From contig JALGYA010000008.1 of assembly GCA_029824475.1 (NCBI GenBank), positions 1-46,551 of the forward strand: a stretch of DNA of 46,551 bases, read 5' to 3'. This document shows positions 18,258 through 27,738 of the stretch, one piece after another. Below the pieces are notes generated by a model. It was not told where the DNA came from. It was given only the letters and a program-made list of their open reading frames with translations, and searched no databases. The translations under genes were made by a program, and so were the position numbers. Position 1 is the first letter of the stretch; the number at the start of each line of letters is the position of its first letter. Source of the stretch: Fimbriimonadia bacterium. Its GTDB lineage: Bacteria; Armatimonadota; Fimbriimonadia; Fimbriimonadales; Fimbriimonadaceae.

Positions 18258-19676
18258 TCAGGCCGATTGTGCTGCTTTTGCTGTCGCCCAAGCGTGCATT
18301 TCTGCAGCAGCCTTGCGGCCTTCGGCGATTGCCCAGACCACGAGGGAGGCGCCTCGCCGGGCGTCTCCGGCGGTGAAGATTCCCTCGGAGCTTGTGTGAT
18401 ACCCTTCGTCTGGTGTAACCGGGAGGCCAGGCTTTGTCAGGTCGATATTGAGCTGCTCAATAAGCCCTTCCTGAACCGGGCCGGTGAAGCCGACTGCGAT
18501 TAGGACGAGGTCGACTTCGAGCTCGAAATCGCCGTCTGGCTTCGGCAGATAATCTGGCGGCGGGCCGACGCGCGATCCGCGCATCGTCGTGAGCTTGCCG
18601 TCTGTGGCGACGAACTCCAGCGTCTTGATCCCCCAGACACGCTCGCTGCCCTCTTCCTGACTGCTGTCCGTGCGGAAAATGTTCGGCCACTCCGGCCAGG
18701 GAGTTGTCTCGTTCTCGTCCTGCGGCGGGCGGATGCCGTGAGTGAACTGCCAGACCTTCTTCGCTCCTTGGCGAAGAGCTGTGCCGATGCAGTCGGAGCC
18801 GGTATCGCCGCCGCCGATCACGAGGACATTCTTGTCCTTTGCTGTGATCTGGTTCGGAATCGTGTCGCCGTGGCAGGCCTTGCTCGATTCAATGAGATAG
18901 TCCATCGCCCATTCGACACCCTTGATGTCACTGCCGGCAACGTCAGGATCTCGGGGCTTTTCAGCGCCGATTGCCAGGAGGATTGCGTCGTGCTCTTCCT
19001 GCAGCTCTTCGATCGAGGTGTTCTGCCCGACGTGGGCGTTGGTGACAAACTTGATGCCTTCAGCCTTGAGCTGATTCAGTCGCCGGTCCAGGCGGTGCTT
19101 GGACATCTTGAAGTCAGGTATTCCGTAGCGGATCAGCCCACCGATTCGATCAGCCTTCTCGTAGACGACGACTTCGTGGCCGATCCTCCTGAGCTGCTGT
19201 GCAGCAGCCAGACCAGCAGGGCCAGAACCGATGATGCCCATGCTCAAGCCCGTCTCGTTCCGAGGCGGTTCAGGCTTGACAAGGTCTTCATCCCAGGCCT
19301 TGTCGATGATCGCGCGCTCAATCTGTTTGATCGTGACTTCAGGCTCGATGAGGCCGAGAACGCAGGCCGGTTCACACGGAGCGGGGCAGACCCAGCCGGT
19401 GAATTCAGGGAAGTTGTTGGTGGCGTGGAGACGTTCGAGTGCGTCTTTCCAGCGGTCTTCGTAGACCAGTGAATTCCACTCTGGGATCAGGTTGTTGAGA
19501 GGGCAGCCGGTGTGGCAGAACGGCACACCGCAGTCCATGCATCTGGCAGCTTGAGTGCGAACGCGATGCTGCGGAAGCGGATTCAGGATCTCCTTCCAGT
19601 CCTTGGTGCGCAGGGTTGGAGGCCGCTTCTTGGGCAGCTCCTGGCCGAATTCGAGGAAGCCTGTCGGTTTGGACAT
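18258..19676 (-). CDS. gltD: Glutamate synthase (NADPH), small subunit
   Basis: The beta subunit passes electrons from NADPH through FAD and iron-sulfur clusters to the large subunit, which makes glutamate from glutamine and 2-oxoglutarate. N-terminal Cys clusters are visible at C46, C49, C54 and C58 (CMDCGVPFCHTGC) and C97, C101 and C105 (CPAPCEPAC). The FAD fold is at about 147-165 (GIIGSGPAGLAAAQQL) and the NADPH fold has VIGGGDTGSDC. The length of 472 aa is standard. The ATG shares one base with the TAA of gltB (TAATG), so the two are translationally coupled. Confidence 0.97.
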   Translation of the reverse strand: MSKPTGFLEFGQELPKKRPPTLRTKDWKEILNPLPQHRVRTQAARCMDCGVPFCHTGCPLNNLIPEWNSLVYEDRWKDALERLHATNNFPEFTGWVCPAPCEPACVLGLIEPEVTIKQIERAIIDKAWDEDLVKPEPPRNETGLSMGIIGSGPAGLAAAQQLRRIGHEVVVYEKADRIGGLIRYGIPDFKMSKHRLDRRLNQLKAEGIKFVTNAHVGQNTSIEELQEEHDAILLAIGAEKPRDPDVAGSDIKGVEWAMDYLIESSKACHGDTIPNQITAKDKNVLVIGGGDTGSDCIGTALRQGAKKVWQFTHGIRPPQDENETTPWPEWPNIFRTDSSQEEGSERVWGIKTLEFVATDGKLTTMRGSRVGPPPDYLPKPDGDFELEVDLVLIAVGFTGPVQEGLIEQLNIDLTKPGLPVTPDEGYHTSSEGIFTAGDARRGASLVVWAIAEGRKAAAEMHAWATAKAAQSA

Positions 19677-22600
19677 TAGCCCATCACCTCCGCAGGGTGT
19701 TTCGCAGTTCCGGCCTCGATGACGCGGCGGAAGTCGTGCGGGTAGACCTTGACGAAATCCGGCAGTGACTCAGACCAGTTTTCGATGACGCGCTTTGCCG
19801 CTGGACTGTCTGTCCACTCAGCGTGGCGATTGATGAGGCTGTGCAGCAGGCGGACATCTTCCGGCTCCTGGACGGGCGTCAGGGAGACCATGTCAAGGCA
19901 GCATCGGCCGCCTCTGAACTTTCGCTCAGGGTCATAGACGTAAGCGATTCCTCCGCTCATTCCTGCAGCGAAATTGCGTCCAGTTCCGCCCAGTACTACT
20001 ACGACGCCGCCTGTCATGTACTCGCAGGCGTGATCTCCGACACCTTCGACAACTGTGTGTGCTCCGGAGCAGCGGATCGCGAATCTCTCGCCAGCGCGGC
20101 CGTTGAAGAACGCCTCGCCGGAGGACGCGCCGTAGAGGGCTGTGTTTCCGATGATCGCAGACTCGTCGGGGGCGAGCAGTGACTGTTTGGGCGGTCGAAT
20201 CACGACGCGGCCACCAGACATACATTTGCCGACTCCGTCGTTTGCATCGCCTTCCAGTACGAACGTTGTTCCGGCACTTAGGAAGGCGCCGAAGCTTTGT
20301 CCAGCCGATCCGTCAAATTCGCATCGAATGGTCTCGTCTGCGAGTCCTGCAGAACCGTATCGCCGGGCGACTTCTCCGCTCAGGCCAGCGCCGACGCTGC
20401 GGTGCTGGTTCTTGATAGGCAGTCTCACCTTGACGGCAATCTGTTCTTCCAGGGCGTCCTTGGCGTGAGCGATGAGATCCTCATCGAGCTGGGGTTCGCC
20501 ACTGAGGTTTGGTTCACCGCACCAGCGAGAACTTGGCCCGGAAGTGTCCTGGAGAAGGGCGGAAACATCGAGCTTGGAAGCCTTGAGCTCCTTGGCGACC
20601 TTGCGCTTAACCAAAAGGTCAGCTCGACCGATCAACTCGTCGAAGGTCTTGTAGCCGAGTTCTGCCATGAGCTCGCGAGCGTGCTCAGCAACCGCGAACA
20701 TGAACCGCACGACGTGCTCCGGCTTGCCGCGGAACTTCTCTCTCAAAAGCGGGTCCTGAGTTGCAATGCCAACCGGGCAGGTGTTCAGATGACACTTGCG
20801 CATCATGATGCAGCCCATCGCAATGAGGGGCGCAGTGGAGAAGCCAAACTCTTCGGCGCCGAACATGGCGGCGATGAGCACATCGCGGCCCGTCAGCATC
20901 TTGCCGTCTGACTGGATCCGAACGCGGTCACGCAATCCGTTCTTGACCAGCACCTGCTGGGCCTCGGCCAGGCCGAGCTCCCACGGAACGCCAGCGTGGC
21001 GAATCGAGGAGAGTGGAGCAGCGCCTGTGCCTCCTGAGGCACCGCTGATGACGATGACATCGGAGTAGGCCTTGGCAACACCTGCCGCGACTGTGCCGAC
21101 TCCAACTTCGCTGACCAGTTTGACGCTGATGCGGGCCTGAGGGTTGACACATTTGAGGTCAGCGATGAGCTGGGCAAGGTCTTCAATCGAGTAGATATCG
21201 TGATGCGGGGGCGGAGAAATGAGCCCCACACCCGGCACTGAATTCCTGACATCCGCGATGGTCTGATTGACCTTGCGGCCAGGCAGGTGTCCGCCTTCGC
21301 CGGGCTTTGCGCCCTGAGCCATCTTGATCTGCAGCTCGTCTGCGTTGACCAGATAGCTGGCGGTGACGCCAAATCGGCCAGAGGCGATCTGCTTGATCGC
21401 GCTGCGGCGGTTGTCAGTGAATCGGCCTTCATCCTCGCCGCCTTCGCCGGTGTTCGACTTGCCGCCGATCTCGTTCATCGCGATCGCGAGGGTTTCGTGA
21501 GCCTCTTTGCTGATCGATCCGAAGCTCATTGCCCCAGTGGAGAACCGCTTGACAATCTCCTTGGCTGGCTCGACTTCCTCTGTGGAGATCGGCTTTCGGT
21601 CCGACTTGAATTGAAGCGCGCCACGGATCGTGCAGAGCCGCTCGTTCTGCTCGTCGATCTCCTTGGCGTACTCGTCGAACTTCGCTTGGCTGTCGAAGTT
21701 GACCGAGTGCTGCAGCTTCGAGACAGCGGCCGGGTTGAGCAGGTGCTTTTCGCCCTGAACGCGGTGCTGATACTCGCCGGCTGCGGGGAGCATTCCGCGC
21801 CCATCCTCTTCGGATTGAATCGCCGCAGCGTGCTTCGATTCGGCTTCCTTGGCGATCTCTTCGATCCCGATGCCGGAGAGCCGGGTGGGAGTGCCGTCGA
21901 AGAACTCGTCAATGAACTTCTTGTGAAGTCCGACAGCTTCGAAGACCTGCGCGCCTCGGTAGCTCTCCTGCGTCGAGATGCCCATCTTCGAGAAGATCTT
22001 GAGCAGGCCCTGACCGCACGCATCTATGTAGTTGGAGATCGCTTTCTTGGGGTCGATCTCACCCATGTGGCCGCTGTGGACGCTGGTCGTGATCGTTTCC
22101 AGTGCCAGGTAAGGGTTGACCGCGCTGGCGCCGTAGCCGATGAGGAGCGCAAAGTGCATCACCTCTCTCGGTTCGCCGGATTCGACGATCAGGGCTGTCT
22201 GGCTGCGGAGGCCTTCCTTGATCAGGTGGTTATGAACGGCTGCGGTGGCCATTAAGCTGGGGACCGGGGCGTACTCTTCGTCGCTGCCTCTTGATGACAG
22301 GATTAGAATTGTGTAGCCGTTTTTGACGGCGAGGGCCGCTCTTCGACAGAGGTGCCGGACCGCGCGCCGCAGGCCTTTGCCGCCCTCTTCAACAACGTAG
22401 GTTGCGTTGAGGGTGGTGGCGAGGAGGTCTTGGGTTGAGACTCTTCTCAGCTTCTCCAGCTCCTCGTTGGCGAGGATAGGCTGGTCCAATGTGAGCGTGT
22501 GGCAATGCTCTGGTGTCTCTTCGAGGAGATTGCGTGCTCGCCCGACGGTGGAGCCGAGTGACATGACGAGCTCCTCGCGGATCGGGTCGATGGGGGGGTT

Positions 22601-24193
22601 GGTCACCTGCGCGAAGAGCTGGCGGAAATAGTTAAAGAGCGGCTGCGGCTGCTCAGACATACAGGCCAGCGGGATGTCCGCACCCATGGAGCCGGTCGGC
22701 TCTTTGCCGGTGGTCGCCATCGGTCGGAGGATCATCCGGATGTCCTCTTCGGTCCATCCGTTCATGAGCTGCCGCATGAGCAGGGTGCCCTCGTTGGGCT
22801 CATGGACTCGGGAGGACTTGGGCAGTGTCGCCAGGTGGTGGCGATGTTCTCTGATCCAAGCCTTGTAAGGTCTGCGGCTGGCGAGCTGCTTTTTGAGCTC
22901 GCGGTCCTGCATGACTCGGCCTTCTTCGGTGTCGACGATGACCATGCGGCCAGGCTTGATTCGGCCCTTCCAGACGATATCTTGTGGCGGAATCGGCAGA
23001 GCGCCTGTCTCGGAAGCCATCACGAAGAAACCGTCGGTTGTTTCAAGGCAGCGAGCGGGTCTCAGCCCGTTGCGGTCCTGGACCGCGCCGACGTATCGGC
23101 CGTCCGTAAAGGCGATCGCGGCAGGGCCATCCCATGGCTCCATGAGGGTGGAGTGGTAGTCGTAAAAGGCTCTAACTTCGTCGTCGATGGCGTCGTTCTT
23201 GGTCCAAGCTTCGGGGACCATCATTGCCACGGCGTGGGGAAGACTCCGGCCAGACAGCGTCAGCAATTCAAGCACGCGATCGAACGATGCGGAGTCGCTG
23301 AGGCCGTCATCGATGATCGGCTTGGCCTTGTTCAGCTCATCGCCGAAGAGCGTGCTTTGGAGGGTGGCGCTGCGGGCCTGCATCCACTTGACATTGCCCT
23401 TGATGGTGTTGATCTCGCCGTTGTGCGCGACCATTCGGAACGGGTGCGCGAGCGCCCAAGTGGGGAAGGTGTTCGTGGAGAATCTCTGGTGGACCAGGCA
23501 GATGGCCGACTTGAATTCAGGATCCTGCAGGTCGAGGAAGAACTTGTCGATCTGAGGTGCCAGCAGGAGGCCTTTGTAAACGATAGTCCGGCTTGAAAGA
23601 CTGAGCATGTTGACCGGCAGGGACCTGGCCTCTTCTGATTTCTCGATGAGGCGTCTCATGACGAAGAGCTTCCGCTCAAACGCCATGATGTCGAGGTCTG
23701 CGGGCCGGTTGATGAAGACTTGGTAAAAGGCAGGTCTGGTCGACTGCGCGACCTTGCCGACAGCGTTGGGATCGACAGGCACTTCGCGCCAGCCGAGGAT
23801 CTCAAGGCCCTCCGCCTTGGCCTTAGACTCGACCAACTCCTGACCTGATTTAAGCTGAGCAGGGTCGAGCGGAAGCAGGATCATGCCTGCTGCGTAGTGG
23901 CCCTCTTCAGGGAGTTTGAAGCCTAGACTGCTGCATTCCCGAGACAGAAAGGTGTGGGGCAACTGAGTTAACAGTCCCGCACCATCACCCGTCTCTGGGT
24001 CGCTGCCCGCTGCGCCGCGGTGCTTTAGGCTGATCAGGATTTGAATGCCTTTGGCGATAATCTCGCGGCATTTGTCACCTCTGACATGCGCCACAAAACC
24101 GATGCCGCACGCGTCCTTTTCGTGCCTGGGATCGTACAATCCCGTCTCGGAAGGCAGCCCCCAGCTATCTGCTGATTTGAACTGTTCTTCCAT
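19676..24193 (-). CDS. gltB: Glutamate synthase, large subunit
   Basis: The alpha subunit carries the glutaminase and synthase sites of GOGAT, assimilating ammonium with glutamine synthetase. The N-terminal Ntn-hydrolase domain begins at the catalytic Cys in KDACGIGFV (C29 from the start used), so a propeptide of about 28 residues would be removed. The central and FMN synthase domains are seen, including FSTGAMSFGSISKEAH, PPPHHDIYSIEDLAQ and CHLNTCPVGIATQDP, the last giving the 3Fe-4S cysteines. The C-terminal beta-helix domain has repeated G-rich turns. The start at 24193 is chosen because the propeptide length fits; an ATG at 24247 is also open. The upstream region is shared with the divergent xylA. 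Confidence 0.97.
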   Translation of the reverse strand: MEEQFKSADSWGLPSETGLYDPRHEKDACGIGFVAHVRGDKCREIIAKGIQILISLKHRGAAGSDPETGDGAGLLTQLPHTFLSRECSSLGFKLPEEGHYAAGMILLPLDPAQLKSGQELVESKAKAEGLEILGWREVPVDPNAVGKVAQSTRPAFYQVFINRPADLDIMAFERKLFVMRRLIEKSEEARSLPVNMLSLSSRTIVYKGLLLAPQIDKFFLDLQDPEFKSAICLVHQRFSTNTFPTWALAHPFRMVAHNGEINTIKGNVKWMQARSATLQSTLFGDELNKAKPIIDDGLSDSASFDRVLELLTLSGRSLPHAVAMMVPEAWTKNDAIDDEVRAFYDYHSTLMEPWDGPAAIAFTDGRYVGAVQDRNGLRPARCLETTDGFFVMASETGALPIPPQDIVWKGRIKPGRMVIVDTEEGRVMQDRELKKQLASRRPYKAWIREHRHHLATLPKSSRVHEPNEGTLLMRQLMNGWTEEDIRMILRPMATTGKEPTGSMGADIPLACMSEQPQPLFNYFRQLFAQVTNPPIDPIREELVMSLGSTVGRARNLLEETPEHCHTLTLDQPILANEELEKLRRVSTQDLLATTLNATYVVEEGGKGLRRAVRHLCRRAALAVKNGYTILILSSRGSDEEYAPVPSLMATAAVHNHLIKEGLRSQTALIVESGEPREVMHFALLIGYGASAVNPYLALETITTSVHSGHMGEIDPKKAISNYIDACGQGLLKIFSKMGISTQESYRGAQVFEAVGLHKKFIDEFFDGTPTRLSGIGIEEIAKEAESKHAAAIQSEEDGRGMLPAAGEYQHRVQGEKHLLNPAAVSKLQHSVNFDSQAKFDEYAKEIDEQNERLCTIRGALQFKSDRKPISTEEVEPAKEIVKRFSTGAMSFGSISKEAHETLAIAMNEIGGKSNTGEGGEDEGRFTDNRRSAIKQIASGRFGVTASYLVNADELQIKMAQGAKPGEGGHLPGRKVNQTIADVRNSVPGVGLISPPPHHDIYSIEDLAQLIADLKCVNPQARISVKLVSEVGVGTVAAGVAKAYSDVIVISGASGGTGAAPLSSIRHAGVPWELGLAEAQQVLVKNGLRDRVRIQSDGKMLTGRDVLIAAMFGAEEFGFSTAPLIAMGCIMMRKCHLNTCPVGIATQDPLLREKFRGKPEHVVRFMFAVAEHARELMAELGYKTFDELIGRADLLVKRKVAKELKASKLDVSALLQDTSGPSSRWCGEPNLSGEPQLDEDLIAHAKDALEEQIAVKVRLPIKNQHRSVGAGLSGEVARRYGSAGLADETIRCEFDGSAGQSFGAFLSAGTTFVLEGDANDGVGKCMSGGRVVIRPPKQSLLAPDESAIIGNTALYGASSGEAFFNGRAGERFAIRCSGAHTVVEGVGDHACEYMTGGVVVVLGGTGRNFAAGMSGGIAYVYDPERKFRGGRCCLDMVSLTPVQEPEDVRLLHSLINRHAEWTDSPAAKRVIENWSESLPDFVKVYPHDFRRVIEAGTAKHPAEVMG

Positions 24194-24325
24194 TGGTTTA
24201 GGACTCGCTATTGTATCACACCGTGACTCTGGCTCCGGGCCCCTCATCAGTTCGATTCTGCTTCAAAGTCGGGCAACACTTCTGTGGACCGCTGGGGAAT
24301 AATGAGCGCAGGACATCGGCACGTT

Positions 24326-25636
24326 ATGGCAGAGCACTTTCCAGGCATCGCAAAGATCGAATACGAAGGACCAGGTTCAAAGAATCCGCTGAGCTTCAAG
24401 CACTACAACGCGGATGAGGTCGTCCTCGGCAAGACGATGGAGGACCACATGCGCTTCTCCGTCTGCTACTGGCACACGATGCAGGGGCTTGGGCAGGACA
24501 TGTTTGGCGTCAATACGATGTCCCGCTCGTTCCATATCGCCTCCGACCCGATCAGGGCTGCGGAGCAGACGATGGAGGCTGCGTTCGAGTTCTTCCAGAA
24601 GCTCGGCGTCAAATACTGGTGCTTCCATGATCGAGACATTTCCCCTGAAGCAGGGAGCCTCGCAGACACGAACCGCAACCTGGACCACATCGTCGACCTT
24701 GCCGATAGCCTTCAGAACGACACGGGCATCAAAACCTTGTGGGGCACGGCTTGTCTGTTCGTCAATCCGAGGTACATGGCGGGCGCAGCCACAAACCCGT
24801 CACCAGAGATATTCGCCTACGGCGCAGCTCAGATCAAGAAGGCGATCGAAGTCACGCACAGATTGAACGGCGAAGGCTACGTTTTTTGGGGTGGCCGCGA
24901 GGGCTACGACACGCTGCTCAACACCGACATGAAGCAGGAGGCCGACCAGCTGGCTCGGATGCTTCACATGGCCGTCGACTTCAAGAAGTCGATCGGATTT
25001 GAAGGTCAGTTCTACATCGAGCCGAAGCCGCAGGAGCCGACCAAGCACCAGTACGACTACGACTGCCAGAGCTGCCACGCCTTCCTTCTGGAGTACGGCT
25101 TGGAGAACGATTTCCAGCTCAATATCGAGGCCAACCACGCGACGCTGTCCGGCCATACCTTCCACCACGAGCTGGAGTATGCGGGCGCACGCGGCCTGCT
25201 GGGATCAGTCGACGCAAACCGTGGTGACTACTTGATCGGATGGGACACGGACCAGTTCCCGACCGACATCTACGACACGACGATGGCGATGCTGACGATC
25301 CTCAAGTACGGAGGATTCAAGGCTGGTGGCCTCAACTTTGACGCCAAACTTCGACGTCAGTCCACCGATTTGGAGGACCTGTTCCACGCTCATATCGGCG
25401 GAATGGACGCGTTCGCTCGCGGCCTCAAAACAGCTGCCAAGATCATGGAGGACGGAGTCCTCGAAGGGAAGCTCACCGAGAGATATGCTGGCTGGTCAGG
25501 AGACCTTGGCCAGAGCATCATTACCGGCAGGGCCAGTCTTGAGGACCTGGAAGCACATGCGCTCGAATCGGGCGAGCCGGAGAAGTCGAGCGGACGTCAA
25601 GAGATGCTCGAAAACATCCTCAACGAGTACATTTAA
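24326..25636 (+). CDS. xylA: Xylose isomerase
   Basis: Converts D-xylose to D-xylulose (and glucose to fructose) in the cytoplasm using two divalent metals. It is a class II-like enzyme of 436 aa. The start at 24326 is chosen because MAEHFPGIAKIEYEG aligns with the known N-terminus of E. coli XylA and places the catalytic pair at H101 and D104 (CFHDRD), the same numbers. Other signatures are FWGGREGY, the metal Glu in YIEPKPQEPTKHQYD and NIEANHATLSGHTFHHE. Upstream starts at 24284 (GTG) and 24302 (ATG, with GGGGA) are possible. No xylulokinase or xylose transporter is adjacent; the gene is divergent from gltB. Confidence 0.95.
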   Translation: MAEHFPGIAKIEYEGPGSKNPLSFKHYNADEVVLGKTMEDHMRFSVCYWHTMQGLGQDMFGVNTMSRSFHIASDPIRAAEQTMEAAFEFFQKLGVKYWCFHDRDISPEAGSLADTNRNLDHIVDLADSLQNDTGIKTLWGTACLFVNPRYMAGAATNPSPEIFAYGAAQIKKAIEVTHRLNGEGYVFWGGREGYDTLLNTDMKQEADQLARMLHMAVDFKKSIGFEGQFYIEPKPQEPTKHQYDYDCQSCHAFLLEYGLENDFQLNIEANHATLSGHTFHHELEYAGARGLLGSVDANRGDYLIGWDTDQFPTDIYDTTMAMLTILKYGGFKAGGLNFDAKLRRQSTDLEDLFHAHIGGMDAFARGLKTAAKIMEDGVLEGKLTERYAGWSGDLGQSIITGRASLEDLEAHALESGEPEKSSGRQEMLENILNEYI

Positions 25637-25643
25637 ATTGAGC

Positions 25644-25666
25644 GGCCCCGGGGATGAGCCGGGGCC
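25644..25666 (+). terminator. GC-rich hairpin after xylA
   Basis: Arms GGCCCCGG (25644-25651) and CCGGGGCC (25659-25666) close a 7-base loop 7 bases after the xylA stop. The T run after it is poor (TGATTGAG), so it is a probable but weak intrinsic terminator; it lies between convergent genes and could serve both. Confidence 0.6.
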
Positions 25667-25697
25667 TGATTGAGGTGACGAGAAGTATGCGTGGTCC

Positions 25698-26435
25698 TTA
25701 CAAACCCCGCATTGAATCAGCAGTTGACATCAGGTCTCGAATCTGACGGTCCCCTGCCAAAATGACAATGAATCGGCCTTCGCGCCATGAGACGCAAGGC
25801 AGATCATTCAGTCTGCCGGTCATCATTCCGCTCGCGGCAGGATTTTCAAGTCCCTCCACGGCGCGGGTGTCTTCGATGACGAACAGCATCAAGTTTCCAA
25901 TAGCATCAGAGCATGTGACCCGGGCGGCTTTTTTGCCCTGGATCATGCCTGTTGCAACCTCGTCGATGACGAGCATCGTCTCGTCGAGGCCTGAGGGAGA
26001 AGTGCCGACTCTGGATCGGAGCAGGTCTGAGACGCTGTCTGGTCTCGCACTGCCCTCCATCGGCTTCAATTCTGTAAATAGGCTGGCCATCTCACCTGAT
26101 GTGAGATCGGCTCCTGTTCTGGATGGGCCATAGAAGGCAGCGGTGGCGATTGCGATGACGAAAATTGCGCAGAACGACCAGGCGTACTTTTCGACAAATC
26201 GGTCGGCGCCTTTGGTTCGGTCCATTGCCGCGATCTGCTTCATCGCCTTGGTCCAGCACTCTTCGTCTTCGACCTTGCGGCACTTGCAGCTGAGAAGCTG
26301 CTTGATGCAGACCACCCATCGGTACTCAACTTGTGCTTGAGCGTCGGATGCGACGTGTCGCTCCGCTTCAGCCTTCTGCTCGGCTGTCAGCTCACCGTCC
26401 ACTAAAGCGTGAACATCGAGTTCGTTGTCGTTCAA
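25698..26435 (-). CDS. Membrane anti-sigma factor partner of the adjacent ECF sigma
   Basis: A 245-residue protein with an N-terminal anti-sigma-like domain (HALVDGELTAEQKAEAERHV), one transmembrane helix at about 86-103, and an extracytoplasmic part of about 140 aa. It overlaps the sigma gene by ATGA, the usual arrangement for a cognate regulator. The ZAS zinc motif (H-x3-C-x2-C) is absent, since H27 is followed by no Cys; instead C43, C50, C52 and C60 lie further on. Those could bind metal or respond to redox (inference). It would hold the sigma factor at the membrane until a signal releases it. Confidence 0.8.
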   Translation of the reverse strand: MNDNELDVHALVDGELTAEQKAEAERHVASDAQAQVEYRWVVCIKQLLSCKCRKVEDEECWTKAMKQIAAMDRTKGADRFVEKYAWSFCAIFVIAIATAAFYGPSRTGADLTSGEMASLFTELKPMEGSARPDSVSDLLRSRVGTSPSGLDETMLVIDEVATGMIQGKKAARVTCSDAIGNLMLFVIEDTRAVEGLENPAASGMMTGRLNDLPCVSWREGRFIVILAGDRQIRDLMSTADSMRGL

Positions 26436-27088
26436 TCTACTGTCTCCTGTCCGAGATAGCCCCGCTCTGCGGCGAAGCTTTCCAATTCTTTTCTTAAGAT
26501 CGCTCTTCCTCTGGCGATCCTCGATCTGACCGTGCCGACCGGCACTTCCAGAGCTTCGGCAATCTCATCGTACGAGAGCCCTTCCAGGTCGGAAAGGATC
26601 ACTGCCATCCGGAAAACATCCGGAACCTGTGCCAGTGCCTCTTCAACCTCTTCACCGAGCATCTCATCAAAGATCTGCCGGTCAGGGGCCTCGTGTGCCG
26701 CTGCGACTGGTTCGACTGCATTCTCTTCGTCAAGTGACGATTCGGTGCCGGTGCGCTGCTTCTTTCGATATCTGTTGATGTACAGATTCGTTTCGATGCG
26801 GAGCACCCAGGCCTTGAAGTTCCTTCCATCAAATCGATCGAAGGCATCAAAGGCTCTCACCAACGCTTCCTGAGCCAGATCCTGCGCCTCTTCGTGGTTG
26901 CGGGTCAGGCGCAAGGCCGTGCCGAAAACTGAAGGGAACACAGACTCTGCGAGTTTCTCGAAGCGCTCTCTTTTGGGGCTACCCCGCCGGAAGAGCATGC
27001 TTGGTCGAGTGTACCTGTCGGCACCCTTCAACACCGCTTCTCCGACTCTGGTTCCCAGATCGCCCCAAGTCCCCGAACTCTGGCTCAT
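26432..27088 (-). CDS. ECF-family RNA polymerase sigma factor
   Basis: A 218-residue sigma-70 family factor. Region 2 covers about 45-110, with the core-binding helix RNHEEAQDLAQEALVRAF and the -10 recognition segment FKAWVLRIETNLYINRYRKK. Region 4 covers about 150-205, with the helix-turn-helix LEGLSYDEIAEALEVPVGTVRSR. An unusual N-terminal extension of about 40 residues precedes region 2; a later ATG at 26998 lacks a Shine-Dalgarno, while AGG lies 5 bases before the ATG used. It is co-transcribed and coupled with the anti-sigma gene. The regulon cannot be told. Confidence 0.93.
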   Translation of the reverse strand: MSQSSGTWGDLGTRVGEAVLKGADRYTRPSMLFRRGSPKRERFEKLAESVFPSVFGTALRLTRNHEEAQDLAQEALVRAFDAFDRFDGRNFKAWVLRIETNLYINRYRKKQRTGTESSLDEENAVEPVAAAHEAPDRQIFDEMLGEEVEEALAQVPDVFRMAVILSDLEGLSYDEIAEALEVPVGTVRSRIARGRAILRKELESFAAERGYLGQETVD

Positions 27089-27100
27089 TTACCTGCCTGT

Positions 27101-27132
27101 GCACCCCAAACAGCGTCAGCTGCATGGGGTGC
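27101..27132. repeat. Inverted repeat in the leader of the sigma gene
   Basis: GCACCCC at 27101-27107 and GGGGTGC at 27126-27132 form a 7-bp inverted repeat around an 18-base spacer that contains the palindrome CAGCTG. It lies 13-44 bases upstream of the sigma-factor start, so it could be an operator or a leader hairpin. Support is sequence symmetry only. Confidence 0.35.
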
Positions 27133-27195
27133 TTGGGTAGGTCAACAGGGGTGGGTCGAGGATCGTGCCCGGCGGGGGACTATCGGGTCTCAGAT

Positions 27196-27232
27196 CCAAG
27201 AACGCCAGCTCAAAATGAGCTGGCGTTCTTGG
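27196..27232 (-). terminator. Perfect hairpin after the two-TM gene
   Basis: A perfect 16-bp stem (27196-27211 with 27217-27232) around a 5-base loop, 19 bases past the stop of the gene at 27252. Neither side has a strong T run, so termination is inferred from the stem and its position. Confidence 0.6.
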
Positions 27233-27251
27233 GTTGTCTGCCGCCGAATAT

Positions 27252-27683
27252 CTAGACTGGCGCCTGGTGCGCGGCCATCGCTGCGAGTGCTCGCCGCCTC
27301 ATAATCCCGGCGATCACGCCAAGACTCAGGAGCGAGAAGAGCAGCGCGCCGATGCCTGCCATGCGGACCTGGCTGGCGATGAACCGGACTGTCTGGAGCT
27401 GCACCAGCGAGACATTCTGCTCGTCGATGTAGTTTTGGTCGAGGAGCTTCACGCCCTCATCCGTTGTATCAGCGAGTATCGCGGCGGGGTCGCCGACGAT
27501 GTACTGCTGGGGCTCCCCAACGAGCTCACCGACATCTCCAAAGAGAGAGGCTCCTTCGCTCGGCATAACCCTCTGATAGAGGTCAGCCTTTGAAGCGTAG
27601 GTCGACTCCATCGGGAAGCTGAGAAGCAGCAGGAATCCTGATCCGAATGCGGCTGCGACGAGCAGCCATCTGAGATATCTCAT
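27252..27683 (-). CDS. Hypothetical membrane protein with two TM helices
   Basis: A 143-residue protein not recognised as a known family. An N-terminal hydrophobic helix (about 5-24) and a second near the C-terminus (about 107-127) flank an extracytoplasmic region of about 80 residues, and the tail after MRRRA is basic, fitting a cytoplasmic C-terminus. AGGA lies about 5 bases before the ATG. It stands between the YceI gene and the sigma operon, separated from both by hairpins, so it is probably its own unit. Confidence 0.7.
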   Translation of the reverse strand: MRYLRWLLVAAAFGSGFLLLLSFPMESTYASKADLYQRVMPSEGASLFGDVGELVGEPQQYIVGDPAAILADTTDEGVKLLDQNYIDEQNVSLVQLQTVRFIASQVRMAGIGALLFSLLSLGVIAGIMRRRALAAMAAHQAPV

Positions 27684-27702
27684 GATCTATCCTGAGGGTG
27701 TT

Positions 27703-27731
27703 TTTCTGCGGGGCATAACGCCCCGCAGAAA
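27703..27731. terminator. Hairpin between YceI and the two-TM gene
   Basis: A perfect 12-bp stem (27703-27714 with 27720-27731) with an ATAAC loop, 7 bases after the YceI stop. It ends in A rather than T on the minus strand, so it is not a textbook terminator, but its position suggests it ends or protects the YceI transcript. Confidence 0.5.
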
Positions 27732-27738
27732 CGAAGCG

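Noticed and set aside
21287-22255. Plus-strand open frame of 322 codons inside gltB
   Set aside because: Antisense to a fully conserved glutamate synthase domain; its Leu/Asp/Val-rich translation is what the GC-rich reverse complement yields.
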